Shown piece by piece: positions 16,905 through 26,562 of a DNA stretch of 37,435 nucleotides (the stretch's first letter is position 1; the number at the start of each line of letters is the position of its first letter). The DNA is from Verrucomicrobiota bacterium (lineage in GTDB: Bacteria; Verrucomicrobiota; Verrucomicrobiia; Opitutales; Opitutaceae): positions 1-37,435 of the forward strand of contig JAPLTR010000306.1 of the NCBI GenBank assembly GCA_026398065.1, given 5' to 3'. The notes below the pieces were generated by a model. That model was not told the origin of the DNA and searched no databases. It saw only the letters and a list, made by a program, of their open reading frames with translations. The position numbers were made by a program, and so were the translations under genes.

Positions 16905-17751
16905 CCTCGGCGAACGACCGTCGGAACAGCGAAAAACAGAGGTGCCCCGCCAGCATCACGGCGAGGGCAACCGCATAGACGTAGCCGAGTTTGGTCCACG
17001 CCATCGGCTCGTGCCAGAGGACCACGTGGCGCGCGAGGTCGATGATCTGGAGGAGGGGATTGAAACGCAGGATCGTCCACAGGACCGGCCAGGGGCTGTG
17101 GATGATCTTGGTGGTCGGGTAGGGGACTGCGCTGGCAAACATCACGGCGCTCGACACAAACGCGGTGACCTGTCCGATGTCGCGCAGAAACACGCCGACC
17201 GCCGCGAGCATCCAGGCGACACCCAGCGCCAGCATGAGCAGCGGCAGCACGAGCACCGGCAGCCACAGGACGCTCCAGGCGAGGCCCGTGCTGGCGAAGG
17301 CGCTGCCCAGCAGCACCAGCGTCAGGCTGACCGTGAGGTGAAACGCGGTGTCGCCGATCTTGGCGACCGGCAGCACCTCCAAGGGGAAGACCACCTTCTT
17401 CACAAAGTTCGGGTTGTTGGCGATGAGCGAGGGCGCCCACCCGAGGGTCTCCGAGAACACGTGGTACAGGCTCAGGCTGAGGAAGAGCGCGAGGGCGAAG
17501 TCCAACTGCGTTTCGTTGGTCAGGACGAGGTACTTTTGGCCGAAGATCACCCCGAACACGAACCAGTACAGCGCCAGCATCGAGAGCGGGTTGATCAGCG
17601 CCCAGACGATGCCGAGCTGGCTGCCTTTGTGGCGGATGTGAATCTCCCGAAGGGTGAATTGCCAGGCCAGTTCGCGGTGCCTCCAAAACGTGGCGACGAT
17701 CTGCCATGGGTTGAGCATCCTCGCGAGGGATTTGATAACGGTGACGGTCAC
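16897..17751 (-). CDS. wzm: Polysaccharide ABC transporter permease (ABC-2 type, Wzm-like)
   Basis: LTLREIHIRHKGSQLGIVWALINPLSMLALYWFVFGVIFG...; six hydrophobic segments. Confidence 0.85.
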   Translation of the reverse strand: MTVTVIKSLARMLNPWQIVATFWRHRELAWQFTLREIHIRHKGSQLGIVWALINPLSMLALYWFVFGVIFGQKYLVLTNETQLDFALALFLSLSLYHVFSETLGWAPSLIANNPNFVKKVVFPLEVLPVAKIGDTAFHLTVSLTLVLLGSAFASTGLAWSVLWLPVLVLPLLMLALGVAWMLAAVGVFLRDIGQVTAFVSSAVMFASAVPYPTTKIIHSPWPVLWTILRFNPLLQIIDLARHVVLWHEPMAWTKLGYVYAVALAVMLAGHLCFSLFRRSFAEVI

Positions 17752-17865
17752 GTGAAGGTCTTAACGCCCCGTTTGCTCGCCCTGTAAAGCGCAATCCCCG
17801 GCCGTGGACGGCCCCGGGGTTATTGTCTTGAGCGGGCGGAGGCCTTGGCCTTGCTGGCGACGATC

Positions 17866-18708
17866 ATGAGTCAGCCTGCATCGAGCTATTCGGGTGTCAT
17901 CGCCACGGGCGCCAACGCCTACCATTTTCCCCACGTCGCGATGCTCATCGCCTCGTGGAAGACGCACAACCCGGGCCTGCCCCTCGTGGTGTGCGACTAC
18001 GGTTTCACCGCCGAGCAGATCGCGCTGCTGAAGGCCATTCCCGGCGTTCACTACGCGCCGGGGCCGACGCCAAACTACGATCACCCGTGGGAGGGCAAGG
18101 CCCGGCTTGGCACCTACCTTGAGAGCTATCGGCAGCCGTGGGAGGTGTTGGTGTGGATCGATGCCGACGCCCTGTTTCTCCATCCGTATCCGGATCTCGG
18201 TGACCTGATGGCGGGCTACGACATGCTCATCGACGCGCACATCCAGTCCGTCGGCGAGATCATGCACGAGTGCAACCGCGAGGTGCTGCAGGTGCGGCGC
18301 GACGATTCCTATTTCAGCGCCGGCTGCTGGATCGCCCGCCGCGGCGTGCTCCTGGAAAACTATTCCCAGCTCTGCACGAAGGTGAAAGGCAAGGGCAACC
18401 TCTGGGAGGGCGATGCGTTTGTCGCAGCGATCTATCACGAGAAACTGCGCCTCCGCACGGTGAATGGCGGCGTCTGGCACTCGCGTGGCAAGACCTCGCT
18501 CCACACGTGCGAAGCGGTGGGCTTGAAGGCGTATCATGCCGGCCAACCGGTCTATGTGCTGCACGCGAACGACGGCTACACGGTCCGCCCCGACGGACGC
18601 CGGATTTTCAAGCGCCCGGAGCTGGCGCTCATCCAAGACCACTACGAGCGCCTCTTCTGGGCCGAGATCGCGCCGAAAGGCTTCAGCCGGCCAGTTCACG
18701 CACGATGA
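17866..18708 (+). CDS. Putative glycosyltransferase (nucleotide-diphospho-sugar transferase-like)
   Basis: DxD-like VLVWIDADALFLHP, N-terminal GANAYHFPHVAMLIASWKTHNPGLPLVVCDYGF. Confidence 0.65.
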   Translation: MSQPASSYSGVIATGANAYHFPHVAMLIASWKTHNPGLPLVVCDYGFTAEQIALLKAIPGVHYAPGPTPNYDHPWEGKARLGTYLESYRQPWEVLVWIDADALFLHPYPDLGDLMAGYDMLIDAHIQSVGEIMHECNREVLQVRRDDSYFSAGCWIARRGVLLENYSQLCTKVKGKGNLWEGDAFVAAIYHEKLRLRTVNGGVWHSRGKTSLHTCEAVGLKAYHAGQPVYVLHANDGYTVRPDGRRIFKRPELALIQDHYERLFWAEIAPKGFSRPVHAR

Positions 18709-18868
18709 AGAAGAGTCCAACAAAGAGCACGACCGCCATGATCGCGGCGATGGCCAGGCTGGTTCTTAGATGTTCGTCGTGGTCGTATTTGACCGCTTTG
18801 GAATGACGGCGTGACATTCCCGCAAAATAGCCGAGATCACGATCTCCGTCTGCGCATGGATTGCACAA
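18683..18868 (-). CDS. Small single-TM protein (likely start at the internal ATG giving MSRRHSKAVKYDHDEHLRTSLAIAAIMAVVLFVGLFFIVRELAG)
   Basis: Clear hydrophobic helix with a charged N-terminus. Overlaps the 3' end of the glycosyltransferase antisense. Confidence 0.45.
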   Translation of the reverse strand: MCNPCADGDRDLGYFAGMSRRHSKAVKYDHDEHLRTSLAIAAIMAVVLFVGLFFIVRELAG

Positions 18869-18932
18869 TTTCGCCCGTATAGAGGCTTTTACAGATTTTT
18901 CGACGGATCGGATTCACCCTCGGGAACTCGGG

Positions 18933-20045
18933 TCACTTCTTTCGGAAGAATTCCCGCACCGTCTCGCACACGAAGTCGATCTGCTCCGCGGTGTGGTGCG
19001 GGCCGATGGGGAGGCTGAGCACTTCGTTGGCGTAGCGCTCGGCGAGGGGGAAATCGCCGCGCTTCCAGCCGGCGGGCGCATAGGCGTTCGAGAGGTGCGG
19101 CGGGATGGGGTAGTGGATGCCGGCGCCGATGCCGTGCGCCGCGAGATGGGCCAGCAGGGCATCGCGGTGAGCGGTGCGGACCACGAAGAGGTGCCACACG
19201 GGCTCGGCCCAGTCGGGCACGTGGGGGAGGGTGAGGTCACCGACGCCGTGAAGTTGTTCGAGGTAGCGCGCGGCCAGAACAACGCGGCGCGAGTTCCATG
19301 CGGCGAGGTGGGGGAGCTTGGCGCGCAGGAAGGCGGCCTGGAGTTCGCTCAGGCGCGAGTTCAGGCCGAGGTATTCGTTATGATAGCGGACTTTGGAGCC
19401 GTAGTTGCGCAGGTGGCGGAGCTTGTCGGCGAGCTCGGGGTCGTTGGTGGTGACGGCCCCGGCGTCGGCCAGGGCGCCGAGGTTTTTGCTCGGATAGAAA
19501 CTCACGCCGGCGGCGTCACCGAGCGCGCCGGCCTGGCGGCCGTAGCTGCGCGCGCCATGGGACTGGGCCGCATCCTCGAGGACGAAGATGTCGTGACGGG
19601 CGGCGATGGTCGTGATCGCCGCGATGTTCGCCGTCTGACCGTAGAGATGGATCGGGAGGATCGCCTTTGTGCGCAGCGTGATCAGGGCGGCGAGCCGGGC
19701 GGGATCGAGATTGTACGTGAGCGGATCGGGTTCGCAGGGGACCGGCCGGGCGCCGACGTGGGTGACGGCGAGCCAGGTCGCAATGTAGCCGTGCGAGGGC
19801 ACGATCACCTCGTCGCCGGGGCCGACTCCGATCGCCATCAGGACGAGTTGCATGGCCTCCAGGCCATTGGCGACGCCGATGCAGTGGCCCACGCCCACGC
19901 TCGCGGCATACTCGGCTTCGAACGCCTCGAGTTCCTTGCCGAGGAGAACCCAGCCGGACTCCATGACGCGATGATAGGCCGCATCGAGTTCGGCGCGGAG
20001 CTCGTCGTAGGCCGGCTTGAGATCGAGGATCGGAACTTTCATCAC
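18933..20045 (-). CDS. DegT/DnrJ/EryC1/StrS family sugar aminotransferase
   Basis: [46 protein letters not shown]-lysine motif [17 protein letters not shown]. Confidence 0.93.
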   Translation of the reverse strand: MMKVPILDLKPAYDELRAELDAAYHRVMESGWVLLGKELEAFEAEYAASVGVGHCIGVANGLEAMQLVLMAIGVGPGDEVIVPSHGYIATWLAVTHVGARPVPCEPDPLTYNLDPARLAALITLRTKAILPIHLYGQTANIAAITTIAARHDIFVLEDAAQSHGARSYGRQAGALGDAAGVSFYPSKNLGALADAGAVTTNDPELADKLRHLRNYGSKVRYHNEYLGLNSRLSELQAAFLRAKLPHLAAWNSRRVVLAARYLEQLHGVGDLTLPHVPDWAEPVWHLFVVRTAHRDALLAHLAAHGIGAGIHYPIPPHLSNAYAPAGWKRGDFPLAERYANEVLSLPIGPHHTAEQIDFVCETVREFFRKK

Positions 20046-20123
20046 GGGAAAAGATGCGCGAAAGGAATGGCGGTTGGCGAGGCGGTGAGTGTCGGTAGGG
20101 GCAGCCGTATGCTGCGATCCTCG

Positions 20124-21548
20124 CTACACGAACTTCAGTTTCCGCGCGGCGAAGAGCACCATCCGCAAAAGGAGCCAGCCGTGTTTCCAACGCTGGATGT
20201 TGGTCGTGCCGTAGGTCCGTTCCCGATACCGGATCGGCACGTCAGCGATCTTGAGGTTCAGTTTTGCGGCGCCAAACAGGAGGTCGAAATCGCCGAACGG
20301 GTCGAAGTCCCCAAAGTACGCGCGGTTGCCCGCGATGCTGTCGTAGTGGGCGCGGCTCAGGACCTTCGTGCCGCAGAGGGTGTCCTTGACCGGCTGGCCG
20401 AGCAGCCAGGTGAAGATCAGGCCGAACGCCTTGTTCGCGCAGAGATTGAGAAACTGCATGGCCTTTTCGTCCATCGGATAGACGAGGCGGACGCCGTTGG
20501 CGAACTCCGCCCGGCCGCTCGCGAGCACGTCGTAGAATTTCGGCAGGTCCTCCGGCGGCATCGTGAGATCGGCGTCGAGGATCATGAGGATGTCGCCGGT
20601 CGCGACCGCGAAGCCCGCGCGCACGGCGTCGCCCTTGCCCTTGCCGGTCTGCTGGAGGATCTTGATTTTTCGGTGGGGGTTTTCGGCGGCGACCTTCTGG
20701 ATCTGCGCCCAGGTGTCGTCGCGCGAGTGGCCCTCGACAAAAATGAGTTCGGTGCCCGCACCCATGTCCGCGGTGCGCGCGACGGCGGCGGCGATATTGC
20801 CGGCCTCGTTGCGCGCGGGGATGACCACGGAGACCGTGAGCTTGCGGCCCGGGGCGGTGCGCTCGGGACGGGCGACGATGAAAAAGGTCAGGCAAAACCA
20901 CTGGAGCAGGGGCGCGAGCCAGCGGTTGATCGCGGTGCCGAGGCCGAACGCCGGAAACGGCACGAGAATGTGCCCCTGGCGAGCGATCGAACTCCAGCCG
21001 GCGAGCTGCAGGAGGTTGAGCACATCCGAGGACGCGAGCCAGCTGTTCTGGGGCTGGTCGGCCTTGAGCCCGAGGAGATGGGCGAGCGAGAGGAGGGGGC
21101 GCCAGACCGAACTCTGAAAATTGATCAGGAGCCGCGTCCCGGCGTGCGAAACGAGGTGAAGGCGCTCCAGCAGGTGCTGGACATCCGCCGCGAGGTTCAG
21201 CGTGTCGGAAATGATGATGATGTCGAAACGGCGCTCACCCAGGTCGATCAGTTCGCCAGCCTGGACGAAAAATTCCGCGTCGGGCAGGCGCTGGCGCGCG
21301 ACGGCGATCTGGGTCGCGGAGAGATCGATGCCGGTTTTGCGCGCGGCGCGCAGTTGCGCGAGGAGCTCGCCGGAACCGCAGCCGATTTCCAGCACGCTGG
21401 CGTCCGCGGGGATGAGGAGATTGTAGTAATGCGCGAGGATTGTGCGGTAGGCGCGCGCGCCGTCCTGCGGGGTCGTCGGAGCGCCATCGTAGAAGGTGCG
21501 GACCCGGTCCAGATGTTCGCGGGCGAGGGCGGAGAGTTCGGTGTGCAT
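20124..21548 (-). CDS. Bifunctional SAM-dependent methyltransferase (N) - family 2 glycosyltransferase (C)
   Basis: SVLEIGCGSGELLAQLRAARKTGIDLS (SAM motif) then VSVVIPARNEAGNIAAAVARTADMGAGTELIFVEGHSRDDTW...LMILDADLTMPPEDLPKFY (DPM-synthase-like GT2). Confidence 0.88.
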   Translation of the reverse strand: MHTELSALAREHLDRVRTFYDGAPTTPQDGARAYRTILAHYYNLLIPADASVLEIGCGSGELLAQLRAARKTGIDLSATQIAVARQRLPDAEFFVQAGELIDLGERRFDIIIISDTLNLAADVQHLLERLHLVSHAGTRLLINFQSSVWRPLLSLAHLLGLKADQPQNSWLASSDVLNLLQLAGWSSIARQGHILVPFPAFGLGTAINRWLAPLLQWFCLTFFIVARPERTAPGRKLTVSVVIPARNEAGNIAAAVARTADMGAGTELIFVEGHSRDDTWAQIQKVAAENPHRKIKILQQTGKGKGDAVRAGFAVATGDILMILDADLTMPPEDLPKFYDVLASGRAEFANGVRLVYPMDEKAMQFLNLCANKAFGLIFTWLLGQPVKDTLCGTKVLSRAHYDSIAGNRAYFGDFDPFGDFDLLFGAAKLNLKIADVPIRYRERTYGTTNIQRWKHGWLLLRMVLFAARKLKFV

Positions 21549-21679
21549 TTCGTCGAAGCGGCGCGAGTCCGCGGGAACGCCGCCAACTTGGCGCGGTCTC
21601 CCTCCCGGGCTCAAGACTTATGGGTTGCAATCGCTTCTAAAATGCCGCGGTCTGACCCCTCAATTTTCGCACGTATTTC

Positions 21680-23086
21680 ATGTTGTCGTTGGTCCTAATG
21701 TCCCTGCGCCGGAGCTGGCGCACCTTGCCGATCGTGGCGGTTTTCTGTGCGCAATCCCTCGCCGGTGCGGAGCCGACGGACGTGGCGGGGACCTTTCCCG
21801 AGGACCTCCTGCCCCCCCTCAAGCCGATCCTCGAAACCGCCCTGCGGCAGTCGTTTCAGGTCGTTGCGAAACAGATCGAGCTGGAGCAGAGCGCCGCGCG
21901 GGTCTACGTCGCCAATGCGCTGCGGCTGCCAAGTCTGTCGGGCAATATGAGCTTCGCGAGAAACCAGACGGCGATTTCGAGCGACACCAGCACCAGCACC
22001 AGCGACAGCGGCATTTTCTACAGCTTCGGTATGAATCAGCCGATTTACCACTGGGGTGCGCTCAAGGCCGAGGGCGACAAGGCCCGTATCGGTGTGTTGA
22101 TTGCGGAAAAAAACTACCGCGAGGCCTCCCGGCTTCTGGCCGTCGCCCTGCGCCGCTCCTACCTTGAGCTCGTCGTGAAGAAAATGGCCCTGACGCAGAT
22201 GCGGTACGCGCGCAAGCTCCTGACCGACGATCTTACGTTGGCCAGGGAAAAGCTCGCCAGCGGCACGCTCGCGTCGGGCGAAATCGGTGGACGGGAACTG
22301 AATCTGCGGGATTTCGAACTGCGAACCCGGCGGGCAGAAATCGAATTGGCCGGATTGCGCCACTCGTTTTCCCGCATCGCCGGTATCCCCGATCTGACCG
22401 AGGATGAGATTCCGGGAGAGATTCCCAAGCCCAACTACTCCGCCGAAACCACGTCGGCGCTATTGTTCTCGTTCGTGCGCGACGGAGGACGAGGCACCGC
22501 CCAAGCGGAGGTGGCTGCACTGAAAGTGAAGGAGGCGGATCTCAACATCAAGATCGCTAACACCCGGCTGCGGCCCAAGCTCAATGCCGGTGCCTCCTAT
22601 AGCTTGGATAACACCACCAACGCCTCCGCGAACTCCGTGTCGCAGCAGGCGGTGGCGCGGCAGACCTTGGCCCTCTCGGCTCAGTGGTATATCTTCGACG
22701 GCCTGGCCACCAAAGGGGTGAAGAAGGAGGCCCTTGCCGCCAAACGCGCCAATGAACTCCAGCTGCAGAACATCTCCGAGGTGACCGTCGATGCCGCTCA
22801 GACGCTCGCCCAGCAACTCGGCCTCGACGCCGAGGAGATGGCGATGGCCGACATCCGCTTTGGGCTGTCGGCCGGCGCGGTCGTGCGCCTTGAGACCGAA
22901 CTCAAGCTCGGCAATGTGGCGCAGACCGCGATCGACAACGCGAAATCCTCAAAAATGGCCAGCGATGTCGGCAGCGCCAGCGCCCGCGCCGTCTACCTTT
23001 CCCGTTGGACCGAGTTCGCATCGCTCGTCGGCTCCGACCCTGTGTTTAACCAACTCCCCGCCCGCCATGACCGCGAAAAACGGTAG
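21680..23086 (+). CDS. TolC-family outer membrane efflux protein
   Basis: Signal peptide, ILETALRQSFQVVAKQIELEQSAARVYVANALRLPSLSG, helical repeat; followed by an MFP gene. Confidence 0.85.
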   Translation: MLSLVLMSLRRSWRTLPIVAVFCAQSLAGAEPTDVAGTFPEDLLPPLKPILETALRQSFQVVAKQIELEQSAARVYVANALRLPSLSGNMSFARNQTAISSDTSTSTSDSGIFYSFGMNQPIYHWGALKAEGDKARIGVLIAEKNYREASRLLAVALRRSYLELVVKKMALTQMRYARKLLTDDLTLAREKLASGTLASGEIGGRELNLRDFELRTRRAEIELAGLRHSFSRIAGIPDLTEDEIPGEIPKPNYSAETTSALLFSFVRDGGRGTAQAEVAALKVKEADLNIKIANTRLRPKLNAGASYSLDNTTNASANSVSQQAVARQTLALSAQWYIFDGLATKGVKKEALAAKRANELQLQNISEVTVDAAQTLAQQLGLDAEEMAMADIRFGLSAGAVVRLETELKLGNVAQTAIDNAKSSKMASDVGSASARAVYLSRWTEFASLVGSDPVFNQLPARHDREKR

Positions 23087-24209
23087 CATCAGCCTCGTCC
23101 TCAAGCTCGTCCTCGTCGCCGCCGTGGTCGGGGCTGGCATTTTCTTCGGCCTGCGGTGGTTCAGCGACACGGCCGAGGTCCGCCCGGTCAAGCGCGACAC
23201 GGCGGTCAACGCGGTGCCAGGCAGCATCGAGGTCGCGGCCGAAAAGGGCGGGGTCCGTCCCATCAAGACCGAACTCGGTGGCAAAGTGGCTTGGTGTGAC
23301 GCCCTGACGCCGGGCGCCGCCTTCAAGAAGGGCGATGTCCTGATGAAGCTGGATACCTCTGACCTGTTGCGCGAAATCAAAGACGCCGAGCGCAACTACA
23401 CCTATGCGCAGGAGGAGCGCGCGGCCATGATCAAGGCCAGCACGGCGAAAGCCCAGGCGGAGGAAGCCCTCGTCAACGCCAAGCGTCTGTTCGAACGTGG
23501 CGAAATTTCGAACGAGATGCTCAAGGCCGCCCAGCGAACGCTGGCTGACATCGAAAGCAAAATAGAGATCGAGGCGGCGAAAAACAAAAAGGCGGGTGAA
23601 GACTATGAATTTGGCATGGAATCGAAGAAGATCCAATTGAAGCGTATGGAGGTGATCGCGCCGGAGGACGGCGTCGTGAAGGAAGTCCTGGTCTGGGAGG
23701 GTGCGTTGATCAGCCCCGGTTCGCCGGTGGCCACCTTTCTCTCCAACAAGCGGCTCGTCGCTGCGAAGATCAGCGAGGAGAACTTTGGGGGCATCAAACT
23801 TGGCCAGGCTGCCAAGGTGAAGCTGCTCATCTACCCCGGAGAGGCTCCGTTCAATGCCAAGGTTTCCGGCATCCAGGGCTACGCCGACGAGGGCACGCAA
23901 CGGTATACCGTGTTCCTTGACGTGGATGTCGATCCGGCGCGCCTTCCGCACAACAGCACCGGCCAGGTGACCATCACCGTCGCCACGCGCTCCAATGCAC
24001 TCCTGTTCCCGCGCCGGGCGCTGTTCAACAGCAACAACGTCTATGTCGTGAAAAACGGCCGGGTGGAGTTGCGCGAGGTGACGCTCGGGTTTCTCGATCT
24101 CAACCGCGCCGAGGCCCTCAAGGGCCTCGAAGAGGGCGAACTCGTGATCGTGGAAAACACCGACACGTTTCACCGGGGGCAGCGCGTTCGCGTGGCGGGC
24201 GCCAAATAA
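23067..24209 (+). CDS. HlyD/MFP-type periplasmic adaptor
   Basis: Start MTAKNGSISLVLKLVLVAAVVGAGIFFG; lipoyl-like halves and coiled coil; MEVIAPEDGVVKEVLVWEGALISPGSPVATFLS. Confidence 0.87.
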   Translation: MTAKNGSISLVLKLVLVAAVVGAGIFFGLRWFSDTAEVRPVKRDTAVNAVPGSIEVAAEKGGVRPIKTELGGKVAWCDALTPGAAFKKGDVLMKLDTSDLLREIKDAERNYTYAQEERAAMIKASTAKAQAEEALVNAKRLFERGEISNEMLKAAQRTLADIESKIEIEAAKNKKAGEDYEFGMESKKIQLKRMEVIAPEDGVVKEVLVWEGALISPGSPVATFLSNKRLVAAKISEENFGGIKLGQAAKVKLLIYPGEAPFNAKVSGIQGYADEGTQRYTVFLDVDVDPARLPHNSTGQVTITVATRSNALLFPRRALFNSNNVYVVKNGRVELREVTLGFLDLNRAEALKGLEEGELVIVENTDTFHRGQRVRVAGAK

Positions 24210-24245
24210 GCCGCGTCTTTTCACCGCGCGCTCTCTTCTTCGCTG

Positions 24246-25490
24246 ATGTCGCCCAATCTTCGCATCGCCTACCGTTTTCTGACGGCGAAAAAGCGGGCCA
24301 TGCTGATGAGCCTGTCCTGCACCGTCCTCGGGGTCGGGCTGTTCATTGTCACGCAGGCCACGACGAGCGGGTTTGAGGAATTTTTCATCCGGACCCTGCT
24401 CGCCACCGACGGGGCGATGCGCATCGAGGACCGGCGGCAGGAGACGTTGCAGAGCATGGTGGTCGCCGGCGACCCCGACGCGAAGATCCTGCAGCGCGAC
24501 AACGTCAAACTGATCGAGGGCGTCGAGGAGCCGGAGCTGGTCGAGGCGGCGGCGCGGGAGTTTGCCAATGTCCGCGGCGTCTCCGCCGTCATCAAGGGCA
24601 ACGTCCAGGCCGCGAGTTCGTTCAAGACCGAGGACGCGCAGGTCTTCGGCATCAAGATGTCCAATCACCGGCAGGTGTCGGAGCTGGAGCGGAAGATCAC
24701 CACGCCGAACGGCCTCGAGCGCTTCCTCGAGTCCAGCAACGGCGCGCTGGTGGGCCGCATCCTCGCCAACCGGCTCCAGATCGCGGAGAACGACACCATC
24801 GTCGTCACCTCCCGGGGCGAAAAGCGCACCTTTCAGGTCGCCGGCATCTTCGAGACCGGGGTGCGCGACATCGACAAGACCCGCATCTATCTCGACATCT
24901 CCGCGACGCGTTCGCTGCTGCACAAGCCCACCGGCGCCTCGTTCATCCAGATCCGCCTGTACGACCCCGCCCGGGCCCGCGAGGACGCCGCACAGATGGG
25001 CGACGTGCTCTCGCACGACGTGCGTCCCTGGCAGGAGCGTGAGAAGGACTGGCTGAACGTCTTCAAGGCCCTGCGCTTTTCGTCGATGATCACGGTCCTC
25101 GTCTTCACGCTTATCGCCAGCCTCGCCATGTTCAACACGCTCGCGATGATCGTCCTCGAGAAGACCAAGGACATCGCGATCCTCCGCTCGATGGGCTATG
25201 AGCGGCGCGACATCACGCAGATCTTCCTCTGGCAGGCCGGCATCGTGCTCGCGATCGGTTCGGCGCTCGGTGCGCTGTTTGGCGCCGTGGTCACCTGGGG
25301 CGTGAGCCTCATCCCGCTTCCCATCAACACACTCTTCAAGACCGAGACCTTCATCGTCTCCTGGAACCCCTGGCACTACGTCGCCGCGATCTCGACCGCC
25401 GTGGTCATGGTCATGATCGCCAGCATCGTGCCCTCCCGCCGCGCGGCGCGTCTCGAACCCGGCGACATCGTTCGCGGCACGGCCCAATGA
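24246..25490 (+). CDS. ABC transporter permease, FtsX/LolC-E/MacB-type
   Basis: C-terminal FtsX domain (MFNTLAMIVLEKTKDIAILRSMGYERRDITQIFLWQAG...). Confidence 0.88.
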   Translation: MSPNLRIAYRFLTAKKRAMLMSLSCTVLGVGLFIVTQATTSGFEEFFIRTLLATDGAMRIEDRRQETLQSMVVAGDPDAKILQRDNVKLIEGVEEPELVEAAAREFANVRGVSAVIKGNVQAASSFKTEDAQVFGIKMSNHRQVSELERKITTPNGLERFLESSNGALVGRILANRLQIAENDTIVVTSRGEKRTFQVAGIFETGVRDIDKTRIYLDISATRSLLHKPTGASFIQIRLYDPARAREDAAQMGDVLSHDVRPWQEREKDWLNVFKALRFSSMITVLVFTLIASLAMFNTLAMIVLEKTKDIAILRSMGYERRDITQIFLWQAGIVLAIGSALGALFGAVVTWGVSLIPLPINTLFKTETFIVSWNPWHYVAAISTAVVMVMIASIVPSRRAARLEPGDIVRGTAQ

Positions 25491-26200
25491 GCACCGTTCT
25501 TCCTTCCGCCTCTCCTGCGCGCATGGGCGATCTCGCCCTGCGTTGCACCGGTCTGCAGCGTTACCTCGGCGAAGGGGAGGGGAGAGTGCACGTCCTCAAG
25601 GGCGTCTCCTTCGAGGCCCGGCGCGGTCAGGTGTACGCGATCGTTGGCCCGTCGGGCTGCGGGAAATCCACCCTGCTTTATCTCCTCGGCCTCCTCGATC
25701 AGCCGGACGGCGGCGAGATCGAGATCAACGGCCAGCGCATGTCCAATACCGACGATCTGGCGCGCACCGCCGCCCGCGGCGAGCACATCGGTTTCGTGTT
25801 TCAGTTTCACTTCCTGATGCTGGAGTTCACCGCGCTGGAAAACGTCATGATGCCCATGCGCAAGCTCGGCCGCCTGACGGTGCCCGCGATGGAGGCGCGG
25901 GCCCGTTCGCTGCTCGATTCCGTCGGCCTCGGGGCAAAAACCCACCGGCTGGGCACGCAGCTTTCCGGGGGCGAACAGCAGCGTGTGGCGGTGGCGCGGG
26001 CCCTCGCCAACCAGCCTTCGATCATTCTGGCCGATGAGCCGACGGGAAACCTCGACGTGAAAAATTCCGCGCTGGTCTTCGACCTGCTTACGCGTTTGGC
26101 GAAAGACAATGGACAAGCCGTCATCCTCGTCACCCACAACCCGGAAATTGCGCAACGCTGTGATGTCACGCGGCCCATGCGTGACGGTCTTTTTGTCTGA
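25487..26200 (+). CDS. ABC transporter ATP-binding protein, LolD/MacB-like
   Basis: GPSGCGKST, LSGGEQQRVAVARALANQPSIILADEPTGNLD; overlaps the permease stop by ATGA. Confidence 0.93.
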   Translation: MSTVLPSASPARMGDLALRCTGLQRYLGEGEGRVHVLKGVSFEARRGQVYAIVGPSGCGKSTLLYLLGLLDQPDGGEIEINGQRMSNTDDLARTAARGEHIGFVFQFHFLMLEFTALENVMMPMRKLGRLTVPAMEARARSLLDSVGLGAKTHRLGTQLSGGEQQRVAVARALANQPSIILADEPTGNLDVKNSALVFDLLTRLAKDNGQAVILVTHNPEIAQRCDVTRPMRDGLFV

Positions 26201-26347
26201 CCCGGTCGGCGCCCCATTAGCCCCAGCGAGGGGAGCCTGCGTCCGCGCTAATTCCACGGACTATCGGAAATCATCCAGAAATTTTGGTTTACAAGCCAAA
26301 CCTCGCACCCTTCTTATGCGTGCGATTCCAATCACTTCACTTGTCCC

Positions 26348-26533
26348 GTGAACCACGATCCATCGCGAAAACAATTCTTTGCCAAGCTCCTCGGAGCGGC
26401 CGCTGCCGTCAGCATCGCCCCGAACGTCCTCGCAAAGCCCGCGCCGACTGCGGCCTCGCCTGCTGCCCCCGCCTTGCCGGTGGTGGTGCGCGCCGAGGTC
26501 CGCGCCGTCGCCCGTCGCGCTGATTCGGTCTGA
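26348..26533 (+). CDS. Small 61-aa exported protein with Tat-like/signal peptide (GTG start), upstream of the act operon
   Basis: MNHDPSRKQFFAKLLGAAAAVSIAPNVLAKPAP... signal peptide; 29 nt before actA. Confidence 0.55.
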   Translation: MNHDPSRKQFFAKLLGAAAAVSIAPNVLAKPAPTAASPAAPALPVVVRAEVRAVARRADSV

Positions 26534-26562
26534 TTCCTGCGGCTTCCGAAGAACCTCCGATC

